A DNA stretch of 64,000 bases, from NCBI GenBank assembly GCA_030388725.1, contig CP128857.1, positions 1,736,001 to 1,800,000 of the forward strand. The letters are read 5' to 3'. How positions within the stretch are numbered: the stretch's first letter is position 1; the number at the start of each line of letters is the position of its first letter. A program made the position numbers and the translations under genes. Origin of the DNA: Prodigiosinella aquatilis (GTDB lineage Bacteria; Pseudomonadota; Gammaproteobacteria; Enterobacterales; Enterobacteriaceae). Positions 26,995 to 36,870 of this stretch are shown one piece after another. The notes below the pieces were generated by a model that worked only from the letters and a program-made list of their open reading frames with translations, searched no databases and was not told the origin of the DNA.

Positions 26995-27705
26995 ATGGAT
27001 CGATATCCACGTTCCAACGATTCGATTGTCCAGCGGGTTGGCACCGGTATACAAGCCTATATGGCGCAGGTGTATGGCTGGATGACCTGTGGCCTGTTGC
27101 TGACGGCGTTTGTCGCCTGGTATACAGCACATACGCCTGCGGTACTCCATCTGGTATTTTCCAGTCAGATCACCTTTTTTGGTTTGATCATTGCGCAACT
27201 GGGGCTGGTATTTGTGATTTCTGGCATGGTGCAGCGCCTTAGCGGTGCAGTGGCCACCAGCCTGTTTATGCTTTATTCCGCGCTGACCGGTCTGACTATC
27301 TCCAGTATTTTTATTCTTTATTCCGGTGCATCCATCGCCAGTACGTTTTTGATTACGGCGGGCATGTTTGGTGCCATGAGCCTGTATGGTTATACCACCA
27401 AACGTGATTTGAGCGGTATGGGCAGCATGCTGTTTATGGCGCTGATTGGTATTGTGCTGGCTTCGGTAGTGAATTTTTGGCTGAAGAGTGAAGCGCTGAT
27501 GTGGGCGGTGACCTATATCGGTGTGATTGTGTTCGTGGGCCTGACCGCTTATGACACTCAGAAACTGAAAAACATTGGTGAACAGCTTTCTGAAGATGAT
27601 AAAGATAGCTTCCGCAAATACTCCATTGTGGGGGCGTTGACACTGTATCTGGACTTCATCAACCTGTTCCTGATGTTGTTGCGTATTTTTGGCAATCGCC
27701 GCTGA
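26995..27705 (+). CDS. ybhL: BAX inhibitor-1 family membrane protein YbhL
   Basis: A 236-residue protein with about seven membrane segments, of the UPF0005/BI-1 family. It is nearly identical to E. coli YbhL, for example YMAQVYGWMTCGLL, SLYGYTTKRDLSG and AYDTQKLKNIGEQ. The C-terminal acidic pair region typical of BI-1 calcium or proton leak channels is present. The biological role in bacteria is not settled. It follows moaE, as in E. coli, with a terminator at its end. Confidence 0.93.
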   Translation: MDRYPRSNDSIVQRVGTGIQAYMAQVYGWMTCGLLLTAFVAWYTAHTPAVLHLVFSSQITFFGLIIAQLGLVFVISGMVQRLSGAVATSLFMLYSALTGLTISSIFILYSGASIASTFLITAGMFGAMSLYGYTTKRDLSGMGSMLFMALIGIVLASVVNFWLKSEALMWAVTYIGVIVFVGLTAYDTQKLKNIGEQLSEDDKDSFRKYSIVGALTLYLDFINLFLMLLRIFGNRR

Positions 27706-27725
27706 TGACCGAGTCATTGTGATGA

Positions 27726-27753
27726 AAATGGGGCCAATCGGCCCCATTTTTTT
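27726..27753. terminator. Terminator between ybhL and clsB
   Basis: AAATGGGGCC/GGCCCCATTT form a 10-bp stem with loop AATC, followed by more T on the plus strand and by A-rich sequence on the minus side. It serves ybhL and probably also clsB, which converge here. Confidence 0.9.
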
Positions 27754-27767
27754 GGTATGACCCAGCA

Positions 27768-29012
27768 TTATATTTCTTTATTGTCGGTTTCAATATGCTC
27801 TGGTTTCATCTCTTTCAACGTGGCTGGTTGTGATGAGCTAACCAGCGATAACCGGGGAACATGTGCCGGGAACCAGCCGACCATCGCCGGGAAATGGCGT
27901 AGAAAATGGAATACCACGACATTTTTGATGAACTGCCAGTGAGTGCGTTTAGGCAACTGATCGGCATCAATCAGATGGCAATCGTCATTGATGATTTGCT
28001 GAAGATTGTCGCGGAGCTGCTGGTTGAAGTCGCGATCATAAATGAACAGATTCGCCTCCAGATTCAGCGCCAGGCTTAACGGGTCGAGGTTACTGGAACC
28101 GACGGTGGTCCAATGGTCGTCCTGAACGGCAACTTTGCCGTGTAAGGGGCGACGCTGATACTCATAGATTTCTACCCCGGCAGCCATCAGATAGCGATAA
28201 AGCAGGCGCGCGCCTGTCCGGACGATAGGAATGTCGGGGTGCCCCTGAATGATCAGTTTGACTCTCACGTCGCGCCGTGAAGCGCTACGCATGGCCCGCA
28301 GTAACCGGTAGCCAGGGAAAAAGTAGGCGTTGGCAATAATGATTTCGCGTTTGGCCTGGCGCAGCATATACAGATAATGTTTTTCGATATCGTTACGGTG
28401 CTCGCCGTTATCCCGATAAACGAACAAGGCCTGCGCATCGCCGGGGTTTTTATTGCGAATCGGACGACGAAATCGGCGTCGCCACCATTGCCGCGGCTCC
28501 TTTTTACCAGACAGCATCGCGAGCGCGTTGCGATAGATGTCATCCACGATCGGACCTCGGACTTTCACTGCATAATCCTGCTTGGCTTCTGGACCATAAT
28601 CGATCATCTGTTCAGCGGAATAATTAATCCCACCGATGTAGGCCATTTCACCGTCAACAACCACGATTTTGCGATGTAGGCGACGAAACAGATTGGTTCT
28701 CATGCCAAAGAAGCGTGGCTGTGGATCGTAGAAGCGCACGCGCACGCCAGCGTTAATCAGGGGGGCAAGAAACACGGTGGATAAATCATGGGAACCGTAG
28801 TCATCCACCGTAACATCGATACTGACGCCATTTTGCGCGGCAGTGAGCAAGGCAGATTGCAATTGATATCCCACATTGTCTTCATGCCAGATGAATGTTT
28901 CCAGTATTACCCGACTACGGGCCTGGCGAATGGCAGTAAACACACTGGGGTAAAATTCGTCACCGTTCACCAGCAGTTCAATCTGGTTGTCGTCGCGCCA
29001 CGCCATTTTCAT
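27768..29012 (-). CDS. clsB: Cardiolipin synthase B
   Basis: A 414-residue phospholipase D family enzyme that makes cardiolipin, in the inner membrane or loosely attached. Two HKD motifs are visible: HRKIVVVDGEMAYIGGINY in the first half and HGKVAVQDDHWTTVGSSN in the second. E. coli ClsB has 413 residues and the same start pattern (MKxxWRxxNxIxLL), so ATG 29012 is chosen; AGGA precedes it. It precedes no operon partner; ybhR follows upstream on the same strand. Confidence 0.94.
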   Translation of the reverse strand: MKMAWRDDNQIELLVNGDEFYPSVFTAIRQARSRVILETFIWHEDNVGYQLQSALLTAAQNGVSIDVTVDDYGSHDLSTVFLAPLINAGVRVRFYDPQPRFFGMRTNLFRRLHRKIVVVDGEMAYIGGINYSAEQMIDYGPEAKQDYAVKVRGPIVDDIYRNALAMLSGKKEPRQWWRRRFRRPIRNKNPGDAQALFVYRDNGEHRNDIEKHYLYMLRQAKREIIIANAYFFPGYRLLRAMRSASRRDVRVKLIIQGHPDIPIVRTGARLLYRYLMAAGVEIYEYQRRPLHGKVAVQDDHWTTVGSSNLDPLSLALNLEANLFIYDRDFNQQLRDNLQQIINDDCHLIDADQLPKRTHWQFIKNVVVFHFLRHFPAMVGWFPAHVPRLSLVSSSQPATLKEMKPEHIETDNKEI

Positions 29013-29079
29013 CAGTTGTGTTCCTGCTATGGTCAGTGTTGTCAGTATGCCGCACCGTGCATTGTATTTGTTATGTGTT

Positions 29080-30186
29080 TTATGCAATTTTGCGTCGGAA
29101 CATCCAGTAGGCCACACTGCCCGTCGTGGCGGTGATCACCAGCAACGGCCACAGGCTATGCCAGATAATGGCAAAGCTGGCATCTTTCAGATAAATCTGT
29201 TTGGTGATGTCGGTAAAATGTCGGATAGGGTTAATCCAGGTGATGTTTTGCAGCCATTGCGGCATGTTTTCCACCGGTGAAACATAACCGGAGAGCAGAA
29301 TTGCTGGCATCATAAAGACAAATACCCCGATAAACGCCTGCTGTTGAGTAGAGCACAGCGAGGAGATCAGCAGGCCGAATCCGACCAGCGACAACCCGTA
29401 AATCAGCATAGAGGCATAAAATAGCAGTAACGAGCCGGCAAACGGAATGCGATACGCCAGAATGCCTGCCGCCAGCACAATCGAGGCTTGAAACGTGGCG
29501 ACAATCAGTGCGGGTATGGCCTTACCGACGAAAATTTGCCAGGTGGAGAGTGGTGAAACCAGTAACTGTTCCAGCGTTCCCTGCTCACGTTCTCTGGCCA
29601 CGGAAAGGGATGTTACAATCAGCACGCCAATGGTGGTGATCATGGCGATAAGTGATGGCACTACAAACCATTTGTAATTCAGATTGGGATTGTACCAGTT
29701 ACGCACGACCAGCTCGCTGTTGTTAAGGCGGGTTTGCTCGCTTGTCAGCTCCAACTGGTAATTCCGCACGATGTGTTGTACATCGTTGGCGGCAATCTGG
29801 GCGCTGTTAGAGTGTCGGCCATCCAGTATTACCTGAAGTGTGGTGCTGTTGCCGCTGGCCAGATTGCGGGAAAACTGCGGAGGAAAGCGGATCAGCAGTA
29901 AAGCCCGCTGGTTATCCAATGTGGGGGCTATCTCCTGTGGGCTGTGTAACATCACCACATGGGAAAAGGCCTTGGCTTCGGCAAACCGCTGCGTCAGTTC
30001 CACTGCCGCCTGGCCGTTATCCTCGCTGTAAATGGCGATGGTGGCGTTGGTCACATCCAACGTAGCTGCAAAGGGGAACAGTACAACCTGAATGATCACC
30101 GGCATTATCAAAATGGTACGGGTTTGTGGTTCTCGCAGCAGCGACTGTAATTCCTTTCTTATCAGTGTCCACAGACGATAAAACAT
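29080..30186 (-). CDS. ybhR: ABC transporter permease YbhR
   Basis: A 368-residue ABC-2 type permease, the same length as E. coli YbhR. One N-terminal membrane helix (TILIMPVIIQVVLFPFA), a large periplasmic domain and five C-terminal helices, with the ABC-2 signature REREQGTLEQLLVSPLS. It pairs with YbhS to form the membrane part of the YbhFSR exporter, linked in E. coli to drug (tetracycline, cefoperazone) and Na+/Li+ efflux. Confidence 0.93.
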   Translation of the reverse strand: MFYRLWTLIRKELQSLLREPQTRTILIMPVIIQVVLFPFAATLDVTNATIAIYSEDNGQAAVELTQRFAEAKAFSHVVMLHSPQEIAPTLDNQRALLLIRFPPQFSRNLASGNSTTLQVILDGRHSNSAQIAANDVQHIVRNYQLELTSEQTRLNNSELVVRNWYNPNLNYKWFVVPSLIAMITTIGVLIVTSLSVAREREQGTLEQLLVSPLSTWQIFVGKAIPALIVATFQASIVLAAGILAYRIPFAGSLLLFYASMLIYGLSLVGFGLLISSLCSTQQQAFIGVFVFMMPAILLSGYVSPVENMPQWLQNITWINPIRHFTDITKQIYLKDASFAIIWHSLWPLLVITATTGSVAYWMFRRKIA

Positions 30187-30195
30187 AATGGATCC

Positions 30196-31341
30196 CTAAT
30201 CCAGCCTGCGCCGGGTTTGCCAGGCGGTCAGACCAATAAAAATGACGGCGGAAGCAATCAGAAATAGCAGGTTGACGACCAGTATGCTGCCGATATTGCC
30301 TGCCAGAAACAGGGTTTGCAGCGTACTGACAAAATAGCGGGCCGGTATGAGATAGGACACGGCTCGTACCAGTCCGGGCATACTGTCGATTACAAACACA
30401 AATCCTGAGAGCATCACGGCCGGTAAAAAGGCGGCATTCAGCGCCACCATCGCGGCATTGAACTGGTTGCGGGTGAGGGTGGAAATCAGCAGTCCCATCC
30501 CCAAAGTACAGGCCAGAAACAGACTGCTGATGACGAACAGCAGCCACAAAGATCCCCGGTACGGTACGCCTAGCACGAACACGGATACCACCATGCACAG
30601 CACCATGACGGCCATACCAAGAACATAGTACGGCAACAGTTTGCTTAGCAGAAGTTCGGCACGTGTTACCTGAGTCGACAGCAAGGCTTCCATGGTGCCG
30701 CGCTCCCATTCACGGGCAATCACCAAAGACGTCAGAATGGCGCCGATCACCGTCATGATGATGGTAATGGCACCGGGGATAATAAAGTGTTTGCTGATGG
30801 CGGCTGGGTTAAACCAGTAGCGTGTCTGTACCTCAATCGGCAATTCGAATTCCTGTCCCCGGTCACTGGCGCGTTGTTGCTGCCAGATTTGCCACACCCC
30901 TTCGGCATAGCCTTGTACGAAATTGGCGGTGTTGGGCTCGCTGCCATCCGTGATCACTTGTATCGGCGCACTAACCCTAGGCCGGGCCATCTGTTCGGCA
31001 AAGTCGCTGGGAATGACGATCAATCCGCGGATACGGCCTGCCTGCATAAGAGAGATCAGATAGGGTCGATTATCGCTGATAGTGGGTTCCAGATATGGCG
31101 ATCCGGCAAAGGCACGAACCAGGCTGTGGGCATCGTCACTTTGTTGTTCCACCAAAATGCCGACATGCAGACTGCTGGAATCAAGATTGATGCCATAGCC
31201 GAAAATAAATAGCAGCATTAGCGGAATCACAAAGGCGATCAATCCACTGCTGGGATCGCGCAGAATCTGGCGGGTTTCCTTCAGACACAGTGCCCGCAGG
31301 CGACGCCAGGAAAAACGGGTGTCATCATGGGGTTGAAACAT
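30196..31341 (-). CDS. ybhS: ABC transporter permease YbhS
   Basis: A 381-residue ABC-2 permease, close to the 377 of E. coli YbhS. It has LKETRQILRDPSSGLIAFVI at the N-terminal helix and REWERGTMEALLSTQVT after the periplasmic domain. ATG 31341 is chosen because MFQPHDDTRFSWRRLRALC aligns with E. coli and GAGGAA is 8 bp upstream. It overlaps the end of ybhF by 17 bp and is followed by ybhR after 9 bp. Confidence 0.93.
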   Translation of the reverse strand: MFQPHDDTRFSWRRLRALCLKETRQILRDPSSGLIAFVIPLMLLFIFGYGINLDSSSLHVGILVEQQSDDAHSLVRAFAGSPYLEPTISDNRPYLISLMQAGRIRGLIVIPSDFAEQMARPRVSAPIQVITDGSEPNTANFVQGYAEGVWQIWQQQRASDRGQEFELPIEVQTRYWFNPAAISKHFIIPGAITIIMTVIGAILTSLVIAREWERGTMEALLSTQVTRAELLLSKLLPYYVLGMAVMVLCMVVSVFVLGVPYRGSLWLLFVISSLFLACTLGMGLLISTLTRNQFNAAMVALNAAFLPAVMLSGFVFVIDSMPGLVRAVSYLIPARYFVSTLQTLFLAGNIGSILVVNLLFLIASAVIFIGLTAWQTRRRLD

Positions 31342-33088
31342 GGGGCGATTCCTCAGATTCCTCATCATATTCCTGTACCAGCGCGATAAACGCCTGCTCC
31401 ATTGTGGGATCGGAAAGCGTATCACTGGCGACCTGCTGTTTGAGGTCGTCCGGTGTGCCGTTGGCAATCAGTTTTCCGTGGTAAATCAGTCCGATACGAT
31501 CACAATATTCAGCCTCATCCATAAAATGGGTGGTTACCATCACCGTGACACCTTTATCCACCATACCGTTAATATGCAGCCAGAACTCCCGGCGGGTGAT
31601 CGGGTCGACACCGGATGTCGGTTCATCCAGAAACAGAATGTCGGGTTCATGCATCAGGGCGCAGGCTAACGCCAGCCGTTGTTTGAAACCCAGCGGCAAT
31701 GAGTCGGGAGTCTGGTGGTAAATGGGCCGGAAATTGAAGGCTTCGGTCATTTCCGCCATTTTTTCCTGTTGCCGCGTGCCGCGCAGGCCATAGACACCGG
31801 AAAAAAATCGCAGATTCTGTTCCACCGTCAGGTTGCCGTATAACGAGAATTTTTGCGCCATATAACCCAGATGCTGACGCACCTTTCCAGAACCGGTTTT
31901 CAGGTCCATATCCAGCACCAGGGCTTTACCCGACGTGGGTACCAGGAGTCCGCACATCATTTTGAATGTGGTAGATTTTCCCGCGCCATTAGGGCCAAGC
32001 AGGCCGAATATTTCTCCGCGTTTTACGCTAAAGTTCACATGATCGGTGGCGGTAAAGTCACCAAATTTTTTTGTTAGTTGTTGAGCTTCAATCACCGTTT
32101 CGTCTGCGTGAATCTCAATCTGTGGCATGATTTTTGCCAATGACGACGTTTCAGCCGGGCCACCGCCCAATAGGTCGATAAACGCATCTTCAAAACGAGG
32201 TTCTGTGTTCTCTACACAGTCTGGCGATAACGCCAGTGCCTGAAACAGTGCTTCCCGATCGGCGTCTGGTTTCAGGATCAACCGGACAGAGCGTCCCTGG
32301 ATCACCCCGTCACTGACCTGTGGCTGACACAGTGCCTTTTGCAGTAACTGCCGATGGCTGCCGGTCATACTATTGACCAATATACTGCGACCGGACATTT
32401 TTTGGGTGAGATCCTGCGGTGGGCCACGATATAAGAGTTCACCTTCATTAAGCAGCAGAATATCGCGGCACTGTTCGGCTTCATCCAGATATGAGGTGCT
32501 CCATAAAATCAACATACCGTCGTCAGCGAGTTCATGCACCATCCGCCACAACTCACGTCGGGAGATAGGGTCGACACCCACACCGGGTTCATCCAGGAGT
32601 AGCACATTGGGTTGACCCAACAGCGTACAGGCCAGCCCCAGTTTCTGTTTCATGCCACCAGAGAGTTTGCCCGCCAGCCGTTTAGTAAAGTGAGTGAGAT
32701 CGGTAAAGGCCAACAATTGTTCAAATGTCGTACGCCGCTTCTCACCAGTGATGCCACGCAAATCGGCATAGAGCGTCAGGTTTTCTATTACCGTCAAATC
32801 TTCATATAACCCGAATTTTTGCGGCATATAACCTAAAATGGCGCGTAGCTGACGATCGTCTGCCACCGGATCCAGTTCCATGACCCGCATAGTGCCCGAA
32901 CTGGGGGTTAGTAGTCCGGCCAACATGCGCAACAGTGTCGTTTTTCCGGCACCATCCGGCCCCACCAGACCGGTTACTGCACCGCTATCGATCTCTGCTG
33001 TCAGACGGGCCAATGCCGGTTTTTCTTGTCCGGGAAAGCTTTTTTCCAGCGCCTCAAAAATGATTCGCGTGGAATTATTTTCCGGCAT
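31325..33088 (-). CDS. ybhF: Tandem ABC transporter ATPase YbhF
   Basis: A 587-residue protein with two fused ATP-binding domains. The first has Walker A GPDGAGKT (residues 43-50) and signature LSGGMKQKLGLA; the second has GPNGAGKST and a degenerate signature LPLGFKQRLALA, with LFLDEPTSGVDP. It powers the YbhS/YbhR permeases. ATG 33088 (MPENNSTRIIF) is preferred to the longer frame and overlaps the end of ybhG by 14 bp. Confidence 0.93.
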   Translation of the reverse strand: MPENNSTRIIFEALEKSFPGQEKPALARLTAEIDSGAVTGLVGPDGAGKTTLLRMLAGLLTPSSGTMRVMELDPVADDRQLRAILGYMPQKFGLYEDLTVIENLTLYADLRGITGEKRRTTFEQLLAFTDLTHFTKRLAGKLSGGMKQKLGLACTLLGQPNVLLLDEPGVGVDPISRRELWRMVHELADDGMLILWSTSYLDEAEQCRDILLLNEGELLYRGPPQDLTQKMSGRSILVNSMTGSHRQLLQKALCQPQVSDGVIQGRSVRLILKPDADREALFQALALSPDCVENTEPRFEDAFIDLLGGGPAETSSLAKIMPQIEIHADETVIEAQQLTKKFGDFTATDHVNFSVKRGEIFGLLGPNGAGKSTTFKMMCGLLVPTSGKALVLDMDLKTGSGKVRQHLGYMAQKFSLYGNLTVEQNLRFFSGVYGLRGTRQQEKMAEMTEAFNFRPIYHQTPDSLPLGFKQRLALACALMHEPDILFLDEPTSGVDPITRREFWLHINGMVDKGVTVMVTTHFMDEAEYCDRIGLIYHGKLIANGTPDDLKQQVASDTLSDPTMEQAFIALVQEYDEESEESPHVSTP

Positions 33089-34079
33089 GCTGACTATCCT
33101 GTGCAAAACGTAATGTTACCGGCATTCCCTGGCGTAAGCCGTTGTCCGCATCGTTCACGATGATACGCAAGCGGTATACCAGTGCAGTGCGCAGATCTTC
33201 TGTCTCAACATTCTTTGGCGTGAATTCGGCACTGGGAGAAACGAACCCAACTTTACCGTGATAGGGCTTGTCTGGCCGGCCGTCGGTATAAATCAGTACC
33301 TCGCGACCCGGCACCGTACGGCCGAGATTGACTTCACTGACGTAAGCGCGGATCCAGACCGGTCGTGTCAGCGACAGTGTAAAGACAGTGCTGCCTGAGC
33401 TGAGCATACTGCCCGCTTCGGCGGCGCGGGTAAGGATGACCCCGGCGGAAGGCGAATGCAGATTTGTATCCTGTAAATTCAGTATTGCCTGTGCCTGAAC
33501 GGCTTCGGCTTGCGCCAGCGAGGCTTCGGACGCTGTTATTTCCTGAGGTCGGTTACCCCGTTCATACTGGCTCAGCTTTTCTAACGCTGCTTGCAGATTA
33601 GCCAGGTTCTGATTCTTCGAGGCTCTGGCGTCTTCCAGCGTATCGGCGGAAATAGTGTGCTTTTTCCATAGTTCGAGCTGGCGCTGATAGAAACTGTTGG
33701 CATAGTCATAAGCTGCTTTTGTCTGAGCGGCTTGAGAACGCACCTGCGCTATTTCTTCGCTGCGATACCCCTCTTGCAATAACGCCAGTTGTGCCCGGGC
33801 ATTAGCCACATCCGCTTCGGCCTGATGCAATGCATTCTGGTAGGGAGCGCTGTCCAGTTGCGCCAGCAGTTGTCCTGGTTGGATGGTGTCGCCTTCATCG
33901 ACTTTCAGATCTGCCAGCCGTCCGTCGACCCGGAATCCCAGATTGACAGTGCGAATGTCCACGTTGCCATAGAGCGTAAGCGGCTGCTCCTGATGCTGGC
34001 GATAGAGGGTTACGCCATAAGTAACGGCGACGATCAACACCAGACCAATAATTACCATTATCCCTGTTTTTTTGTTCAT
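33075..34079 (-). CDS. ybhG: HlyD-family membrane fusion protein YbhG
   Basis: A 334-residue periplasmic adaptor with an N-terminal membrane anchor (IMVIIGLVLIVAVTYGV), a split biotinyl-lipoyl-like domain (LYGNVDIRTVNLGFRVDGRL and LHSPSAGVILTRAAEAGS), a long alpha-helical hairpin rich in Ala and Gln, and a beta-barrel (YTDGRPDKPYHGKVGFVSP). It links the YbhFSR pump to an outer membrane channel. It is first in the ybhGFSR operon. In E. coli the TetR gene cecR precedes it; here none is present. Confidence 0.93.
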   Translation of the reverse strand: MNKKTGIMVIIGLVLIVAVTYGVTLYRQHQEQPLTLYGNVDIRTVNLGFRVDGRLADLKVDEGDTIQPGQLLAQLDSAPYQNALHQAEADVANARAQLALLQEGYRSEEIAQVRSQAAQTKAAYDYANSFYQRQLELWKKHTISADTLEDARASKNQNLANLQAALEKLSQYERGNRPQEITASEASLAQAEAVQAQAILNLQDTNLHSPSAGVILTRAAEAGSMLSSGSTVFTLSLTRPVWIRAYVSEVNLGRTVPGREVLIYTDGRPDKPYHGKVGFVSPSAEFTPKNVETEDLRTALVYRLRIIVNDADNGLRQGMPVTLRFAQDSQHAGK

Positions 34080-34551
34080 GGTTCTCCCGGTACCTCGTTA
34101 TAACCTTGATAATTCAATCCATTGTTAAGGATTAGTCTGTTAATCAGAATCGGCCGCTATCAGGCTGCATCGGAGAGTAACGACGGGTGACTATGGCACA
34201 GGTAGCCAGCGTTTACCTGTCAGCGGTAATACTTTTAGTGTATACGCCTTTATCAGAATTTGGTGGTCACTATCGCGTAAAAGTTATGCCAATGGATTGA
34301 TATTAATCAGATCGTGATGGGTAGTTGTGGGTTGGTTGAGTAAAGAAAATGTGATTTACGTAGAAAAATTCTTGAAACCGGCGGTTTTCTGTTACAATCG
34401 CCCGCAGTTATGCACCGTAGTTTGTGCCCATTCACCGAGATTATCGCGCATGCGTGCTGGAATGACATGCCGCGCTAACCCCGTCTTGATATCACCCTGG
34501 AAACTACACCGGCTTGTGCTCGGTCAGGGTTGATCTGGAGTTGTTCTCTTT
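34080..34551. other. Divergent promoter region ybhG/rhlE
   Basis: 470 bp between ybhG (minus) and rhlE (plus). The place occupied by cecR in E. coli is empty. I see no gene. The rhlE side carries a leader rich in pairing sequence (for example 34376-34420), whose role I cannot define. Confidence 0.45.
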
Positions 34552-35916
34552 ATGTCTTTTGAATCTCTCAGCCTGAGCGCTGATATTTTGCGTGCTGTGG
34601 AAGAGCAGGGTTACCGCGAACCGACACCGATACAGCGTCAGGCAATCCCGATTGTGCTGGCAGGCCGTGACCTGATGGCCAGCGCACAGACCGGCACGGG
34701 TAAAACCGCAGGTTTTACGCTGCCCTTGTTGCAATTACTCAGCACTAAACCCGCTCCCAAAGGGCGTCGTCCGGTACGGGCGCTGATCCTGACTCCAACC
34801 CGTGAACTGGCAGCACAGATCGGTGAAAACGTTCTGGCGTATAGCAAATATCTACATCTTCGTTCACTGGTGGTTTTCGGCGGTGTCAGCATTAATCCAC
34901 AGATGATGAAGCTGCGCGGCGGCGTCGATATTCTGATCGCCACGCCGGGACGATTGCTGGATCTGGAGCACCAGAACGCGGTTGATTTGTCACAGGTGGA
35001 AATCCTGGTGTTGGATGAAGCCGACCGGATGCTGGATATGGGCTTTATTCACGATATACGCCGTGTACTGGCAAAATTGCCGGCCAAACGTCAGAACCTG
35101 CTGTTTTCTGCAACGTTCTCGAATGAAATAAGAACACTGGCCAGTAAATGGTTAACGAACCCGGCATCAGTGGAAGTGGCGCGTCGCAATACGCCGTCTG
35201 AACTGGTGGCGCAGCATGTGCATTTTGTTGATAAGAAACGCAAACGGGAATTGCTTTCCTATTTGATTGGCAAACACAACTGGCAGCAGGTACTGGTTTT
35301 TACCCGTACCAAACACGGTGCTAACCATTTGGCCGAGTTGTTGAATAAAGATGGTATTACCGCCACGGCCATTCACGGTAATAAAAGTCAGGGCGCTCGT
35401 ACCCGGGCGTTGGCAAATTTCAAAGATGGTGGCATCCGCGTACTGGTTGCTACGGATATTGCCGCTCGTGGGCTGGACATCGACCAGTTACCCCATGTGG
35501 TGAACTATGAGTTACCGAATGTGCCGGAAGATTATGTCCATCGTATTGGTCGTACCGGGCGGGCGGAAGCCACTGGTGAGGCACTGTCACTGGTGTGTGT
35601 GGATGAGCACAAGTTGCTACGGGATATTGAGCGTCTGTTGAATCGTGAAATTCCCCGTATAGCGATTGACGGTTATGAACCGGACCCGACGATTAAAGCC
35701 GACCCGATCCAGAATGGCCGTCAAGGTGGTCGTGATAGTCGTGCCAGCGCACCGCGTAGCCAGGGTGATCGCCAGGGACCGCGCGGGCAGGGCGATTATT
35801 CCCGTTCGGCGCGTAAACCCGCGACGTCTCGACCAGCAGGAGCCGGTCAGCGCCAGCAGGATGGACAACCGCGTCGTTCACCGCGTCCGCAACAGAAATC
35901 TTCAGCAAAAGCTTAG
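34552..35916 (+). CDS. rhlE: ATP-dependent RNA helicase RhlE
   Basis: A 454-residue DEAD-box helicase, involved in ribosome assembly and RNA turnover. Motifs: Q motif (YREPTPIQRQAIP), Walker A AQTGTGKT at 45-52, PTRELAAQI, DEADRMLDMGF, SAT, and HRIGRTGRA. The C-terminal 80 residues are a basic Arg/Gly/Gln-rich tail. The start MSFESLSLSADIL matches E. coli. The longer E. coli-like gene order rhlE-ybhGFSR is kept here, minus cecR. Confidence 0.94.
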   Translation: MSFESLSLSADILRAVEEQGYREPTPIQRQAIPIVLAGRDLMASAQTGTGKTAGFTLPLLQLLSTKPAPKGRRPVRALILTPTRELAAQIGENVLAYSKYLHLRSLVVFGGVSINPQMMKLRGGVDILIATPGRLLDLEHQNAVDLSQVEILVLDEADRMLDMGFIHDIRRVLAKLPAKRQNLLFSATFSNEIRTLASKWLTNPASVEVARRNTPSELVAQHVHFVDKKRKRELLSYLIGKHNWQQVLVFTRTKHGANHLAELLNKDGITATAIHGNKSQGARTRALANFKDGGIRVLVATDIAARGLDIDQLPHVVNYELPNVPEDYVHRIGRTGRAEATGEALSLVCVDEHKLLRDIERLLNREIPRIAIDGYEPDPTIKADPIQNGRQGGRDSRASAPRSQGDRQGPRGQGDYSRSARKPATSRPAGAGQRQQDGQPRRSPRPQQKSSAKA

Positions 35917-35952
35917 CAGCATATAGGCGTCAATTGGCTCCCTTCAGACCAT

Positions 35953-36103
35953 TGACAAACCTACGTGTAGCGTCAGAACGGTGATAATGAGGGAAAAGAC
36001 TAAAGCATCTGCGCCAGGGATGGCGCGGCTTGAGCTTACAAGGAGGTCCTTGCAGCGTCTTTACGATCTTCTCATTATCGCCGCTATATAGACGTTGTCA
36101 TCA
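35953..36103. repeat. About 150-bp MITE-like inverted repeat
   Basis: The arms at about 35953-35990 and 36071-36103 are inverted copies: the right arm reversed reads like TGACAA, CGT-TATAGCG, GATAATGAG, which occur in the same order on the left. The centre holds GCGCCAGGGATGGCGC, a smaller palindrome. It has no coding potential and resembles palindromic intergenic repeats I know from Pectobacteriaceae and Yersinia. Confidence 0.55.
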
Positions 36104-36204
36104 AACTGAATATGGGATCGCTTGTCTGAACAACGTGTCTGGGTAATCGGTCTACAGATTTGAACTGTTTTTCCTGTAGTGTGTCAGCGTAATTACCCAA
36201 TATA

Positions 36205-36690
36205 TTATCTTTGTTCTTCAGGCGATAAATAGCGTAAATTCTGGTACTCAAACCATGTCAAGCCAATAACCACAACATCCAGTAGACTGATTAACAGTAA
36301 TAGCCACGAGTGGGTAAAACTGTATCGATAGAGTTGATAAATAATGAGAATGCAGAATATGGCGATGGCAATCGGGTAATAATTCATTTTTTTTCGCCAA
36401 AGCCCGCCGATGAGCCACAGTTTAATCACTCCATGACTTAATAGATAAAATGCAGTGAACATCTGACTGGTTACGGATAGGCCATGTGCGGTATGCATCA
36501 AATAGGTGGCTATAACATCATGGGGATCTTCGGTTAGTTCGATGTGTGTAATGGATTCCACCAGATTGAGAATATATTGCTTTGACACAAAGTAAGTGAA
36601 AATACCAGCGGCAATTTCAGAGACAGCAAGCACCGCCTTGAAAAGTAAACTTATCTCAAAAGCCACGTGAATACTTTTTCTGCTAATCAA
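36205..36690 (-). CDS. DUF2127 family inner-membrane protein
   Basis: A 161-residue protein with four hydrophobic segments: one near the N-terminus (ISLLFKAVLAVSEIAAGIF), one with MFTAFYLLSHGVIKLWLI, and two in YPIAIAIFCILIIYQL and LLLLISLLDVVVIGLTWF. The HGxxKxxL motif in the second segment is the family hallmark. Function unknown. It is a single gene convergent with rhlE and divergent from dusC. Confidence 0.82.
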   Translation of the reverse strand: MISRKSIHVAFEISLLFKAVLAVSEIAAGIFTYFVSKQYILNLVESITHIELTEDPHDVIATYLMHTAHGLSVTSQMFTAFYLLSHGVIKLWLIGGLWRKKMNYYPIAIAIFCILIIYQLYRYSFTHSWLLLLISLLDVVVIGLTWFEYQNLRYLSPEEQR

Positions 36691-36870
36691 GTTATCTCCT
36701 TTCGCTTTTACTGGCGTATTTTATGGCATAATTATCGTACAAAGTCGCCAATCGGTTAGACAGTAGGGTAATAATATCATTTAACCGATAAGTGCCTGTC
36801 TCATTATTTCCATTGCGTTGTTTTGCCTACCAACAGTACCATTGCCTGCCGTTATTGATTGAGTTGAATT

